Virus record (IMG/VR): IMGVR_UViG_3300009155_000129 | Coordinates: 1 to 35,313 of that record | DNA: 35,313 nucleotides | Direction: 5' to 3' (one strand) | Source: a virus | Shown: positions 21,017-29,211 of the stretch, piece after piece | Numbering within the stretch: the first letter of the stretch is position 1 | Layout of the letters: the number at the start of each line of letters is the position of its first letter | The notes under the pieces: model-generated | Database searches by the model: none | The model's input: the letters and a program-made list of their open reading frames with translations, nothing else | Told to the model about the DNA's origin: nothing | Program-made: the position numbers and the translations under genes

Positions 21017-21352
21017 ATGACAATCCGTCCCTTCCTTCACTTTCCGCCCCCGCCAGCCAACTCTGAACTGAGAAGGCAGTACGAAGTTCTCCAACAAATT
21101 CGCAACGGAAAACTAGAAATTGTGGGCGAGGTAACGCTTACGGTTTCAGCGGCATCAACGACTGTTACCGACATTCGCGTTTCTCCCCAGACCGTAATCG
21201 TGTGGCATCCCCGCACCGCCAATGCCGCCGCCGAACTTGCTGCCGGGACGATGTACATCACGGACGCCAACATGGCGAACGGGAGTTTCGTAATTACTCA
21301 TGCCAACAACCTCCAAGCGGATAGGACTTTCCGATATGCCTGCCTCGGCTAA
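21017..21352 (+). CDS. Small beta-rich structural-type protein
   Basis: A 111-residue protein. After a Pro-rich N-terminus it has a helix (ELRRQYEVLQQIRNGKLEIVGE) and then strands (VTLTVSAASTTVTDIRVSPQTVIVWHP, AAELAAGTMYITDANMANGSFVITHANN). The second half resembles the short beta domains found in decoration and fibre proteins of siphophages and podophages. Its end overlaps the next gene start by 17 bases. Function is not established. Confidence 0.62.
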   Translation: MTIRPFLHFPPPPANSELRRQYEVLQQIRNGKLEIVGEVTLTVSAASTTVTDIRVSPQTVIVWHPRTANAAAELAAGTMYITDANMANGSFVITHANNLQADRTFRYACLG

Positions 21353-21752
21353 ACGCATTCCCTGCCAAGGTGTTCTCAGCGATGACCTCGGGCGCGTCTG
21401 GAAGGACTGCGCGCCGCTGCTCATCCCGGCGCTGAACGATGGCGCGACCATTGAACAGGTGCTGACTGCGATATTCGCCAAGGATGCTCAGTTGTGGATC
21501 GGTTCCGACAACGGCGAAATTCAGGTGGCCTGCGTCACTGAGTTGGTTCGGCGCGGCGGCTGCCTCTACTGCAATGTATGGCTCACGGGTGGCCGTGGCG
21601 TGAATAACTGGATTTACTTTCTCGAAACCATTGAAGCGTGGGCGAAGGAACAGGGCTGTGACGCCATGTTGATTGACCGTGGCCGTCGAGGCTGGGGACG
21701 CCTGCTTCCCGAATACAAAATCAAGACAGTTTCGCTTGTGAAGGACATATAA
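21336..21752 (+). CDS. GNAT-like protein
   Basis: A 138-residue protein starting at ATG 21336 inside the end of the preceding gene. The pattern (AKDAQLWIGSDNGEIQVACVTELVRRGGCLYCNVWLTGG, then NWIYFLETIEAWAKEQGCDAMLIDRGRRGWGRLLPEYK) matches the degenerate GNAT acetyltransferase fold common in podophage tail-region genes. The acetyl-CoA loop is not a clear RxxGxG/A, so enzyme activity is doubtful. It could be a virion component with a GNAT fold. Fold assignment is by pattern. Confidence 0.65.
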   Translation: MPASAKRIPCQGVLSDDLGRVWKDCAPLLIPALNDGATIEQVLTAIFAKDAQLWIGSDNGEIQVACVTELVRRGGCLYCNVWLTGGRGVNNWIYFLETIEAWAKEQGCDAMLIDRGRRGWGRLLPEYKIKTVSLVKDI

Positions 21753-21754
21753 TC

Positions 21755-22579
21755 ATGGGCAGTTCGTCCGGTAACGATACGACCAAGCAGACCACGAAGT
21801 CTGAACCCTGGGGGCCGCAGACGCCCTACCTGAAGTATGGCATGGACGAAGCCACGCGGCTTTATCAGCAGGCTGGGCCTCAGTATTACCCCGGCTCGAC
21901 GGTGGCTGGCTTCAGCCCCACGCAGCAGCAGGCGCAGCAGCTTGGTACGCAGCGGGCGCTTGGCGGCAACGCTGGCATGAAGCAGTCAGAAGCCATGAAC
22001 AATGACTTCATGTCGGGCAAATATCTGAACTCGAATCCGTACAACGACCAAGTTTACCAGAACATTCAGCAGCAAGTCCTGCCGTCCGTGAACTCGCAGT
22101 TCATGAACTCGGGCCGTTATGGCTCAGACAGCCATGCGGGCTCCATGACCACGGCTCTCACCAACGCCTACGCGCCGTATGCCTCGCAGCAGTATCAGCA
22201 GGGCTTGGACCGTATGCAGCAGGCGGGACAGAACGCCTTTGGCTACGCCCAGAACGATTGGACCGACATTAACGCTCTAAACACCATCGGCGGTCAGCAG
22301 CAGCAGCTTGGCCAGCAGGAACTCGGTGATGCCGTTGCAAGGTGGCAGTACTATCAGCAGCTTCCCTACAACAAGCTCGGCCAGTATCAGAACAACATTG
22401 GCGGCAACTACGGCGGCACGACTGTCGGCAAGACACAGACCCCGCAGCCATCGATGTGGTCACAGATTGGTGGCGCTGGAATCGGCGCTTTGGGTGGCGC
22501 GCTTCAAGGGGGCCTGATTGGTGGCCCATTTGGGGCAGCGGCTGGTGCCGTAGCGGGCGGCGCTCAGGGCTTCTATTAA
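21755..22579 (+). CDS. Putative ejection (internal virion) protein, Gln-rich
   Basis: A 274-residue protein. The N-terminal segment (KSEPWGPQTPYLKYGMDEATRLYQQAG) and NQFMNSGRYGSDSHAGSMTTAL-type centre are common to short-tailed phage proteins encoded before the large ejection proteins. The sequence is rich in Gln and Tyr, and it ends with about 45 Gly/Ala-rich hydrophobic residues (GGAGIGALGGALQGGLIGGPFGAAAGAVAGG) that could insert into a membrane. It probably forms part of the DNA translocation channel ejected with the genome; this is inferred from composition and order. Confidence 0.68.
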   Translation: MGSSSGNDTTKQTTKSEPWGPQTPYLKYGMDEATRLYQQAGPQYYPGSTVAGFSPTQQQAQQLGTQRALGGNAGMKQSEAMNNDFMSGKYLNSNPYNDQVYQNIQQQVLPSVNSQFMNSGRYGSDSHAGSMTTALTNAYAPYASQQYQQGLDRMQQAGQNAFGYAQNDWTDINALNTIGGQQQQLGQQELGDAVARWQYYQQLPYNKLGQYQNNIGGNYGGTTVGKTQTPQPSMWSQIGGAGIGALGGALQGGLIGGPFGAAAGAVAGGAQGFY

Positions 22580-22591
22580 GGGGTTACAAAC

Positions 22592-23743
22592 ATGGCTAAC
22601 TTTTTCCAGAGCCTTCTCGGCATGAACAACCAGCAGCCTGACCCGTATCAGTCTCTGCTCGGTGGGTACTACACTCCGCAGCAGGCCAAGATGGCGTGGC
22701 TTGGCGGTTCGCTTCAGGGCCTCGGCGCTGGCCTTGCTACTGGCAAGCCGGGAGCATGGGCACAGGGCCTTGCCGTGGGCGGCGGCGAGGGTCTGGACAA
22801 CTACCGCCAGCGGGCAATGGCTGGCTATGCCATGAACCAGCGCAAGCAGGACCAGGAATGGAACAACAAAGCGCACACCCGTCAAGAAAAGGAATGGGCA
22901 TCTGAGGATGCGACAAGCGCCAAGATGAGTGCAATCATCAATGGCATCCAGAACCCGCAGGAACGCTTGTGGGCGCAGACGGACCCGAAAGGGTACTTCT
23001 CCAACAAGTACGGCCAGCATGAGAGCAAGGCTCCGTCCTCCGTTCAGGAATACGAATACGCCAAGAGCCAAGGCTTCACGGGTTCGTTTATGGACTATGA
23101 GGCTTCCAAGAAGGGAAGCGGGATAACCTACACTGACGCCAATGGGAACACGATTCAGATTGGCGGTTCAGGCAAGCCAATGACGGAAGGCCAGAGCAAG
23201 GATACCGTTTATGCGACCCGTGCTGAAGGTGCCTTGCCTTATGTTGACGGTGGGAACGCAGCGCTTACTAATCCCCGGCAGCGGGGAATGGATGCCGTTC
23301 CCGGTGCGGGGAACTATCTGACCTCGAATGATTATCAAGTGGCAAGTTCAGGGGGCAAAGAGTTTTTGCAGGCACTTCTCCGCAAGGATACTGGTGCGAC
23401 TATTCAACCGTTTGAAGTTCAGGAATACGGGTCTGTTTACCTTCCGCAGCCGGGCGACTCCAAGGAACGCCTTGCCTATAAGAAGGAAGCCCGTCACCGC
23501 GCTGTTGCAGCGATGCAGGCTGGTATGACGCCGCAGGCCATTATTGCCAAGGAAAAGGCGCTTTCTACGCCGGGAGCGAGTGGCGGGGCAACACAGCAGC
23601 CGCAGGCCAATATCAATGCATCCGGCCCGAAAGTTGGTGACGTTGTGGAAGACCCCACAGCCATTCCAGATGGCGCAACCGTAGTTGACGAAACCGGGGC
23701 GGCTTATCGCATGGTTAACGGACAACTCCAGAAGGTGCAGTAA
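22592..23743 (+). CDS. Putative ejection (internal virion) protein
   Basis: A 383-residue protein. It has an N-terminal Gly-rich hydrophobic patch (WLGGSLQGLGAGLATGKPGAWAQGLAVGG, residues about 35-63), a charged helical region, and a motif SVQEYEYAKSQGFTGSFMDYEASKK near 150. A conserved-looking segment follows at about 250-310 (KEFLQALLRKDTGATIQPFEVQEYGSVYLPQPGDS...AYKKEARHRAV). This arrangement recurs in internal virion proteins of alphaproteobacterial podophages. No lytic transglycosylase motif is present. Its stop overlaps the next start (TAATG). Confidence 0.7.
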   Translation: MANFFQSLLGMNNQQPDPYQSLLGGYYTPQQAKMAWLGGSLQGLGAGLATGKPGAWAQGLAVGGGEGLDNYRQRAMAGYAMNQRKQDQEWNNKAHTRQEKEWASEDATSAKMSAIINGIQNPQERLWAQTDPKGYFSNKYGQHESKAPSSVQEYEYAKSQGFTGSFMDYEASKKGSGITYTDANGNTIQIGGSGKPMTEGQSKDTVYATRAEGALPYVDGGNAALTNPRQRGMDAVPGAGNYLTSNDYQVASSGGKEFLQALLRKDTGATIQPFEVQEYGSVYLPQPGDSKERLAYKKEARHRAVAAMQAGMTPQAIIAKEKALSTPGASGGATQQPQANINASGPKVGDVVEDPTAIPDGATVVDETGAAYRMVNGQLQKVQ

Positions 23744-25344
23744 TGGCATTCAAGATTGTCCAGATGCCGGAAGCAGCAGCGCCCACGGCTAATACTCCCC
23801 AGTTCAAGATTGTCCAAATGCCGCAGTCTCAGCCGACTGTAGACGCCAATACGCCTTGGACCGAAGTAGGCCAGCAGGCGCTGGTTAATACGCCCGGAAG
23901 CGCGTATCAATTTGGCGCTGACCTTTTGAACGCCGTTACGCATCCCGTCCAGACGGTGCAGGCTGTTGGCGACCTTGGCGCTGGTGCCTTGCGCGAGGGT
24001 GCGCGCTATGCCCTGCCTACATCATGGTTCAACGCCATTGACAGCGTGGGGAACCAGGATGCGGCGAACCGTGCTTCTGAAACTGCTGGCGCAGTTAAGG
24101 ATTTTTATGTCAACCGCTACGGCTCTATGGATGGGTTCAAGCAAGCCGTCGCTCAAGACCCCGTAGGCGTTTTGGGTGATGCTGCGACTGTTCTTACGGG
24201 TGGCGAGGGTGCAGCCGTGAGGGTTCTCGGACCCGCATCAAAGACGGCCAAGACGCTCAAGGTTGCCGCCGCAGTGACTAACCCTCTGTCTGTTCCACAG
24301 GCCGCTATCCGTGTTGGTGATATGGTGGCTGGCCCTGTTGCGAAGGGCATTCTTGGCCTCACGACAGGAACTAGCTACGGCACGATTGATGAGGCTTATA
24401 GGGCGGCTCGAAAAGGCGGAACTGCAAAGAAAGCCTTCACCGATAATCTGCGCGAGAAGGTTCCGCAGGCTGATGTTATCGGAGACGCCAAGTCTGCACT
24501 CGCCAACATGGGCGATCAAGCTGATGCTGAGTATCGGGCAAAGATGGAACCGATAAGGGCTAATGGAACACAAATTCCATTCCAGCCCATTGAGCAAGCT
24601 TTCCAGGGCGTTGTTGATAGCATGTATCGCAACGGCCACCAGATTGTTGCCGACTCGACCATTTCGAAGGTTAAGGACATTGGCGCGGTTGTAGATGAGT
24701 GGGCCAACGACCCCGCAATGCATACGGCTGACGGCCTTGATGGATTGAAGCGCAGAATTGACGATATGATGCCTTCATTCTCGGAACTCAACGGTGCCAA
24801 AAACCGTGAGAGGGCTGTTACCGCCACTCGGAATGCCGTCAAAGATACAATTATCCAAACCGTCCCTGAGTATGCAGACGCAATGAAGGGATATGAAACC
24901 GCCAAGATTGCCCAGAAGGAAATTGAACAGGCGCTTGGGCTTGGCCGAAATGTTGCTGCTGATACTGCCTTGCGCCGTATTCAGTCAGTGTCGCGCAACA
25001 ATGCCAATACGAACTATGGAAGCCGCGCAGAAGCAGCAAGGAAACTTGAACAGGCTGGTGCTGCCAATCTTCTTCCGCAGCTTTCCGGTCAGGCCCTCAA
25101 TACGGTTCTGCCTCGGGGCGTTTTGAAGGCAATGCTTGGCGGCGGTGCAATTGCCGGGGCCGGGATGGGGATGCTTAGTCCCTCTTTGTTGGCGGCTCTT
25201 CCGTTTGCCTCGCCACGTCTAGTTGGTGAATTAACGAACATAGTAGGTTCGACAAGAAGGTTCGTATCCCCGGCCACTCGCCGTGCCAAACTTCTGGGGC
25301 TTCTGGGACGGCTCCCCGGCTCCGCCGGATTGCTTGGTGAATAG
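23743..25344 (+). CDS. Putative large ejection (internal virion) protein
   Basis: A 533-residue, Ala-rich, mostly helical protein, the last of three consecutive ejection-type genes. The first 30 residues hold a duplicated FKIVQMP peptide. A Gly/Ala-rich amphipathic segment (AVGDLGAGALREGARYALP) and a C-terminal hydrophobic helix (LGGGAIAGAGMGMLSPSLLAALPFA) could contact membranes. The middle is long coiled-coil-like helix (EQALGLGRNVAADTALRRIQSV). P22 likewise has three ejection proteins in a row. The role is inferred from order, size and composition. Confidence 0.68.
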   Translation: MAFKIVQMPEAAAPTANTPQFKIVQMPQSQPTVDANTPWTEVGQQALVNTPGSAYQFGADLLNAVTHPVQTVQAVGDLGAGALREGARYALPTSWFNAIDSVGNQDAANRASETAGAVKDFYVNRYGSMDGFKQAVAQDPVGVLGDAATVLTGGEGAAVRVLGPASKTAKTLKVAAAVTNPLSVPQAAIRVGDMVAGPVAKGILGLTTGTSYGTIDEAYRAARKGGTAKKAFTDNLREKVPQADVIGDAKSALANMGDQADAEYRAKMEPIRANGTQIPFQPIEQAFQGVVDSMYRNGHQIVADSTISKVKDIGAVVDEWANDPAMHTADGLDGLKRRIDDMMPSFSELNGAKNRERAVTATRNAVKDTIIQTVPEYADAMKGYETAKIAQKEIEQALGLGRNVAADTALRRIQSVSRNNANTNYGSRAEAARKLEQAGAANLLPQLSGQALNTVLPRGVLKAMLGGGAIAGAGMGMLSPSLLAALPFASPRLVGELTNIVGSTRRFVSPATRRAKLLGLLGRLPGSAGLLGE

Positions 25345-25411
25345 TCACTAGGGCTATCAGCCCCCAGAATATCCAAGCCGGAATAACCCACCATTCTAAG
25401 GTGTCGTTCAT
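25175..25411 (-). CDS. Candidate antisense small membrane protein
   Basis: On the minus strand a 78-residue frame starts at ATG 25411. The 123-base gap between the two plus-strand genes encodes exactly its hydrophobic N-terminus (LEWWVIPAWIFWGLIALVTIH), a clear transmembrane helix. The rest (RRSRGAVPEAPEVWHGEWPG...) runs antisense through the end of the ejection gene. A purine-rich GGGGAGGGG lies directly before the ATG but is too close for an ideal ribosome binding site, and no minus-strand promoter is evident. It could equally be a chance frame. Confidence 0.3.
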   Translation of the reverse strand: MNDTLEWWVIPAWIFWGLIALVTIHQAIRRSRGAVPEAPEVWHGEWPGIRTFLSNLLCSLIHQLDVARQTEEPPTKRD

Positions 25412-25467
25412 CCCCTCCCCATACCCCAAAACACCCGCGCTGAGAAGCGCCATAATCGGAGTTCCCC

Positions 25468-26463
25468 ATGCCCGAGATCGGCAATACTAGCGTTTTCTCC
25501 CAGACAGACGCTTCAAACGGCACCGGAACCATGCCGTCATGGCTCGGTTCTGCGGCTCCCTCAACCCTAGATGACGCAGGCCGCGCCCTCCAGGGTGCCG
25601 TCACCCGCGAGTGGAATTGGCGCAATGTTACCCTGACCACGGCTGGCACGACCACTGCTTACACGCTGACCTATTCCGTAGCCCCGGCTGCGTACTACAA
25701 CGGGCAAGAGTTCGCTTGCATCATCAATGCCACAAATACTGGCGCTGCAACGCTCAACGTCAATGCGCTGGGTGCCAAGAGCATTCGCCGCATTATCGGC
25801 GGCACAGCAACCGCACTGGCCTCTGGCGACCTCGTTGCGGGCATGTATGTCAAACTGTCTTACAACACGGTTGGCGATTACTTCGTCTGGACGAACGCGC
25901 TTCCGCAGGCTCTGGAAACGACCTCCAATCCGCAGTTTGCTACAATTGAACTTGGTGCGGCATCTGACACGACTATTAGCCGATCCGCTGCTGGCGTCAT
26001 TGCGATTGAGGGCGGCAACGTCCCGAAGGAAAACCGCGCCAATACGTTCTCTGCACTCCAGACAATTTCATCCGGCGGCCTTGCGGTCAGCGGTGGCGAC
26101 AATCTTGTAACGGGTTCCGGCGGCCTCGGCTACGGCACGGGCAGCGGTGGCACGGTTACGCAGCTTACCTCCAAGTCCACGGGCGTTACGTTGAACAAGA
26201 TAAACGGTCAAATCACGATGAACGCCGCGGCTTTGGTGGCAGGATCGTCTGTCATTTTCGCTGTGTCCAACACGACTGTTACAACAACTAATGTCGTAAT
26301 CATCACTCCTGACGCCAGTGTGGTGAACGCCGACAATTACCGAGTTGAGATTGTTAGCGTGATTGCGAACCAGTTTAAAGTTCGGCTTACAAACCTGACT
26401 GGCGGCACGCTCTCAGAACCTGTTGTTTTTAACTTCGCAGTCATCAAGGCAGTCAACGCATAA
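25468..26463 (+). CDS. Tail fibre protein
   Basis: A 331-residue fibre. Residues 1-45 (TSVFSQTDASNGTGTMPSWLGSAAPSTLDDAGRALQGAVTREWNWRNVT) form a virion-attachment N-terminus common in fibres. The shaft is Thr/Ala/Gly-rich beta structure, and the last about 110 residues (GLGYGTGSGGTVTQLTSKSTGVTLNKINGQITMN... then VNADNYRVEIVSV) match the widespread trimeric C-terminal domain with the GYGTGxGGTVTQxTSKxTxVTLN signature. GGAG precedes ATG 25468. It probably recognises the host surface together with the larger spike-like protein at 12221. Confidence 0.85.
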   Translation: MPEIGNTSVFSQTDASNGTGTMPSWLGSAAPSTLDDAGRALQGAVTREWNWRNVTLTTAGTTTAYTLTYSVAPAAYYNGQEFACIINATNTGAATLNVNALGAKSIRRIIGGTATALASGDLVAGMYVKLSYNTVGDYFVWTNALPQALETTSNPQFATIELGAASDTTISRSAAGVIAIEGGNVPKENRANTFSALQTISSGGLAVSGGDNLVTGSGGLGYGTGSGGTVTQLTSKSTGVTLNKINGQITMNAAALVAGSSVIFAVSNTTVTTTNVVIITPDASVVNADNYRVEIVSVIANQFKVRLTNLTGGTLSEPVVFNFAVIKAVNA

Positions 26464-26696
26464 TGAACTGCCCGCTCCCGCGCTACTATTTCTGCCACGT
26501 GATAATATCGCTTATCATCGCAAGCCTTCTGTGGTGGCCTCTTGGCCTCACCGCTGGCCTTGCGGTGGCGGTAGCGTTCTACGCTGGCCGGGAGTTCACA
26601 CAATGGGAAAGCGGCTTGCCCTTCGATTGGAAGGGCATAGCCGCGCCCGCAATAACATGCACCGCCGTCTATGTTGTTTCTTTGTTTGTAGGATGA
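26463..26696 (+). CDS. Small membrane protein with two transmembrane helices (holin candidate)
   Basis: A 77-residue protein starting at ATG 26463 (TAATG overlap with the fibre gene). It has two hydrophobic helices (CHVIISLIIASLLWWPLGLTAGLAVAVAFYAG and GIAAPAITCTAVYVVSLFVG) separated by a polar hinge with REFTQWESGLPFDWK. Size and topology fit small phage holins or antiholins, but it sits about 3 kb before the lysis cassette, which has its own holin candidate. Inner-membrane location is clear; function is open. Confidence 0.65.
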   Translation: MNCPLPRYYFCHVIISLIIASLLWWPLGLTAGLAVAVAFYAGREFTQWESGLPFDWKGIAAPAITCTAVYVVSLFVG

Positions 26697-26917
26697 TGAC
26701 GATGCCTGAACTTGAAGAACGTATTGCCGTGCTTGAAGCCAATCAAGTGTTCATCAAGGAACAACTTGCCGAGATGAACGACACGCTAAAGCAGATCAAT
26801 GAGATTATGCTGAAGGCGTCAGGAGCCAAGTGGGCAATCCTTGGCGTGGCATCTCTTGCGGGATTCATGTCAGGAAAGCTGGGCGCGTTTATCGCCGCCC
26901 TCGGCTTCAAAATGTAG
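26693..26917 (+). CDS. Coiled-coil plus transmembrane protein (XhlA-like)
   Basis: A 74-residue protein starting at ATG 26693, overlapping the previous stop. Residues about 5-42 form a heptad-type coiled coil (LEERIAVLEANQVFIKEQLAEMNDTLKQINEIM) and residues 46-72 one hydrophobic helix (AKWAILGVASLAGFMSGKLGAFIAAL). This layout is that of XhlA-type, lysis-associated membrane proteins. Directly linked to the two-helix membrane protein before it, the pair may form a holin system. The inference is from topology only. Confidence 0.65.
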   Translation: MMTMPELEERIAVLEANQVFIKEQLAEMNDTLKQINEIMLKASGAKWAILGVASLAGFMSGKLGAFIAALGFKM

Positions 26918-26919
26918 CC

Positions 26920-27153
26920 ATGAAGAAAGTCCGCTTCAAATTCAAGCGGAACCCTGGGGTTTGGGGCCTCGCATTCCAAGACGAAAACCGCATTGAACTG
27001 GACCCATATTTAACGGACCAGACATTGCTCGACATTGCCATACATGAAACGACCCATGTAGTGGCCCCCGACCTCAGTGAAGAGTGCGTGGACCGTATAG
27101 GCCGCGCCTGCGCTGACGTTCTCTGGCGGCTGAAATTCCGCCGAGAAGAATAG
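26920..27153 (+). CDS. Mini zinc metallopeptidase-like protein (HETTH motif)
   Basis: A 77-residue protein whose ATG lies two bases after the preceding stop. After a basic N-terminus and a small strand region (GVWGLAFQDENRIELDP), it carries a helix with the zinc-binding HETTH at residues 42-46 in the context LLDIAIHETTHVVAPDLSEECVDRIG. The HExxH motif and the downstream EE pair at 54-55 fit a minimal gluzincin-like site. It may process phage or host proteins, but it is far smaller than known proteases. No signal peptide is seen. Confidence 0.65.
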   Translation: MKKVRFKFKRNPGVWGLAFQDENRIELDPYLTDQTLLDIAIHETTHVVAPDLSEECVDRIGRACADVLWRLKFRREE

Positions 27154-27178
27154 CCGCGCAACAACTCATAGGCTAGTT

Positions 27179-28192
27179 ATGCCCCTGAAAGTCACAGAAG
27201 GCGAGTTCATTGACGCCTGGAAACGACTTGGATCGCCTCAGTTGGTTGCCTCACATTTTGGCATCGACGTTCGTCAGGTGTATCGCAGACGAAATGCCAT
27301 TGAAGAAAAGCACGGCGTTGTTCTCACATCTTTTGCGGATGACAGAACGAACCGCAGCAAAATCGAATTGCCCCGTGTTGGCATCCGGCAGATCGCCAAC
27401 GTCACAGGCCCCGTTGTTGTGTTTGGAGACGCTCATTGGTGGCCGGGGCAGGACAAGTCTGTTGCCCATCGGGCGCTAATAGAAGTCATCAAGGACATAA
27501 GGCCGTCAATGGTCGTGGCAAACGGTGATTTGCTTGACCTGCCAAGTTCTTCTCGCCATCCGCCGCTGGGGTACGGCACAAGCCCCGCCCATGATGTGGC
27601 GCAGGAAATTGGGATTACCCAAGAACACCTAGCAGAGATTGAACAGATCGTGTCTGACGATTGCTTGCTGGTGTGGGACTTAGGGAACCACGACATTCGG
27701 CTAGCGTCCCGTATAGCGGCCAATGCGCCAGAATTGGCAACGCTGCGCGGCGTGAGGCTTGAAGACCATTTCCCGGCATGGGCAATGGGAATGAGCCTCA
27801 TGGTCAACGGAAACATGATGATTAAGCACAGGCCACCCAAGGGCGGCATTCATGCCACCTATGGCTCTATTGTCGCGTCTGGCCTGGACTGCATTGTTAC
27901 GAACCACCTTCACGCGCTACGGATAACTCCGCTCACAACCTACAGGCCGCGCCGCGCATATGGCGTTGACGCTGGTTGCCTGTCTGACTTCGGTCCACAC
28001 ATGCCGCAGTTCGATTATGCAGAAGATGGAGTTGTGGGGTGGGCTTCTGGTTTTGCAGTGATAAACATTCAGCCAGACGGAACAATTCTTCCGCCAGAGC
28101 TATGTGAAGTTGTTCAGGGTACGGCATATTTTCGCGGCCAGCCCGTTGTTACCAAAGTTATGCCACAAAAGAAGACTAAGCAGAACGCATGA
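27179..28192 (+). CDS. Calcineurin-like metallophosphoesterase with N-terminal HTH
   Basis: A 337-residue enzyme. Residues about 8-42 look like a helix-turn-helix (FIDAWKRLGSPQLVASHFGIDVRQVYRRRNAIEE). The phosphoesterase metal motifs then follow in order: GDAHWW at 83-88, NGDLLD at 115-120, GNHD at 169-172, a His in IKHRPPKGG and TNHLHALR near the end. All core ligands are present, so it is probably an active nuclease or phosphatase; the substrate is unknown. A DNA-binding N-terminus suggests a DNA-related role. It lies in the late operon among small unknown genes. Confidence 0.85.
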   Translation: MPLKVTEGEFIDAWKRLGSPQLVASHFGIDVRQVYRRRNAIEEKHGVVLTSFADDRTNRSKIELPRVGIRQIANVTGPVVVFGDAHWWPGQDKSVAHRALIEVIKDIRPSMVVANGDLLDLPSSSRHPPLGYGTSPAHDVAQEIGITQEHLAEIEQIVSDDCLLVWDLGNHDIRLASRIAANAPELATLRGVRLEDHFPAWAMGMSLMVNGNMMIKHRPPKGGIHATYGSIVASGLDCIVTNHLHALRITPLTTYRPRRAYGVDAGCLSDFGPHMPQFDYAEDGVVGWASGFAVINIQPDGTILPPELCEVVQGTAYFRGQPVVTKVMPQKKTKQNA

Positions 28193-28533
28193 ACCTTCTC
28201 AACGAACGCGAAAAGACACACGGCGATTACTCGCTAGTCGCTGCCGTTTCGCAAGCCCTCAAGTCTGCGCTGAGGCTTGGTCCTTATGATGAGGTTCCCG
28301 CAATTCACCGCGAAAGCCTCGAAATGATATGCGTGAAGATGGCGCGTATCGTCTGCGGCAATCACTGGGAACGCGACCACGCCACCGACATTGCCGGATA
28401 TGCGAACCTCATAATCAAAACAATAACCGTGCCTCCAGGGAATCCCTCAATTCAGGAACCCTCGGATGACCCGCACGACCCTAGTATTGGCGACGATTGG
28501 GATTACTGCCCTCGCACTGGTATCTCCCGCTAA
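28189..28533 (+). CDS. DUF6378-type phage protein
   Basis: A 114-residue protein with an ATGA overlap to the phosphoesterase stop. Its core (LLNEREKTHGDYSLVAAVSQALKSAL, then HRESLEMICVKMARIVCGN, then DHATDIAGYANLI) closely follows the DUF6378 pattern found in many phages. The E..E..H/D-rich helices resemble MazG-like all-alpha folds, so a nucleotide-related role is possible but unproven. Its end overlaps the start of the next gene by 68 bases in another frame. Confidence 0.8.
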   Translation: MNLLNEREKTHGDYSLVAAVSQALKSALRLGPYDEVPAIHRESLEMICVKMARIVCGNHWERDHATDIAGYANLIIKTITVPPGNPSIQEPSDDPHDPSIGDDWDYCPRTGISR

Positions 28534-28858
28534 CGCGCACGACCTTTACACTGGAACAACCGACCCCGTTACTCACGGCATATGCTGCACCACAAGTGAG
28601 CATGAGGGGTATGGCGACTGCGACCAGCTTGTGCTGGAACCGGGAGTTCTAACGCCAGCAGTCGGTGGTTACATTCTGCGGCTTACTGTTGAGCAAGCGC
28701 GGCGCATCAACCCGATGCGAACTGTCCCCGTAAACACCTTCATTCCAGACAACCGCGTCCAGCAGTCAATGGACGGGAACTGGCATGTGTGCATCCCGGC
28801 TTATTCCTCGCCCAATCGTGGCGATTTCTTCTGCTTTTTCCAGCCTTCATCCTCTTAG
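28466..28858 (+). CDS. Exported protein with signal peptide
   Basis: A 130-residue protein with a classic Sec signal peptide (MTRTTLVLATIGITALALVSPANA, cleavage after ANA at about residue 24). The mature part starts HDLYTGTTDPVTHGICCTTSEHEGYGDC and contains six or so Cys residues, probably disulfide-bonded in the periplasm. Its start lies inside the preceding gene (68-base overlap). Similar small exported HDLYxG proteins occur in alphaproteobacteria and their prophages. The function is unknown; superinfection exclusion or cell-envelope changes are possible. Confidence 0.75.
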   Translation: MTRTTLVLATIGITALALVSPANAHDLYTGTTDPVTHGICCTTSEHEGYGDCDQLVLEPGVLTPAVGGYILRLTVEQARRINPMRTVPVNTFIPDNRVQQSMDGNWHVCIPAYSSPNRGDFFCFFQPSSS

Positions 28859-28872
28859 ACCGGAGGTCGCCC

Positions 28873-29211
28873 ATGTATAAGCTCGATGACAGCGCCGCAG
28901 CTATCGGCGTGTTCCTCATGACTATGCTGATGGTCATCCTGTTCTGGATAGCGACCCCTGCACACAGTCAGGAGACGCCTCAGAACCCCTGCGGTCCATC
29001 TGCGGCCATTACCGCAATGCTGCTGGAGAAGTACGGCGAGACGCCCGCAGTGGCTGGTCTTGCTGATGGCACGCCCATTCTGATTTTCACAAACCCCAAG
29101 ACTAGCAGTTTTACCATTACCGTTCGGCGTCCCGGTGGCTTGGCCTGCCTGATTACAGCGGGCAATTCTTGGACGGCTCTTGAACAGCCCAAGGCTGGAA
29201 TTGACCTGTGA
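28873..29211 (+). CDS. Exported or membrane-anchored protein
   Basis: A 112-residue protein starting at ATG 28873 with GGAGG about 9 bases upstream. A hydrophobic N-terminal segment (AAIGVFLMTMLMVILFWIATPAHSQ) is either a signal peptide (AHS-Q) or an anchor. The mature part has PNPCGP-like Cys and a strand region (ILIFTNPKTSSFTITVRRPGGLACLITAGNSW), a pattern common in rhizobial phages and hosts for small periplasmic proteins. No enzyme motif is present. It is linked to the holin candidate by a GTGA overlap. Confidence 0.72.
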   Translation: MYKLDDSAAAIGVFLMTMLMVILFWIATPAHSQETPQNPCGPSAAITAMLLEKYGETPAVAGLADGTPILIFTNPKTSSFTITVRRPGGLACLITAGNSWTALEQPKAGIDL

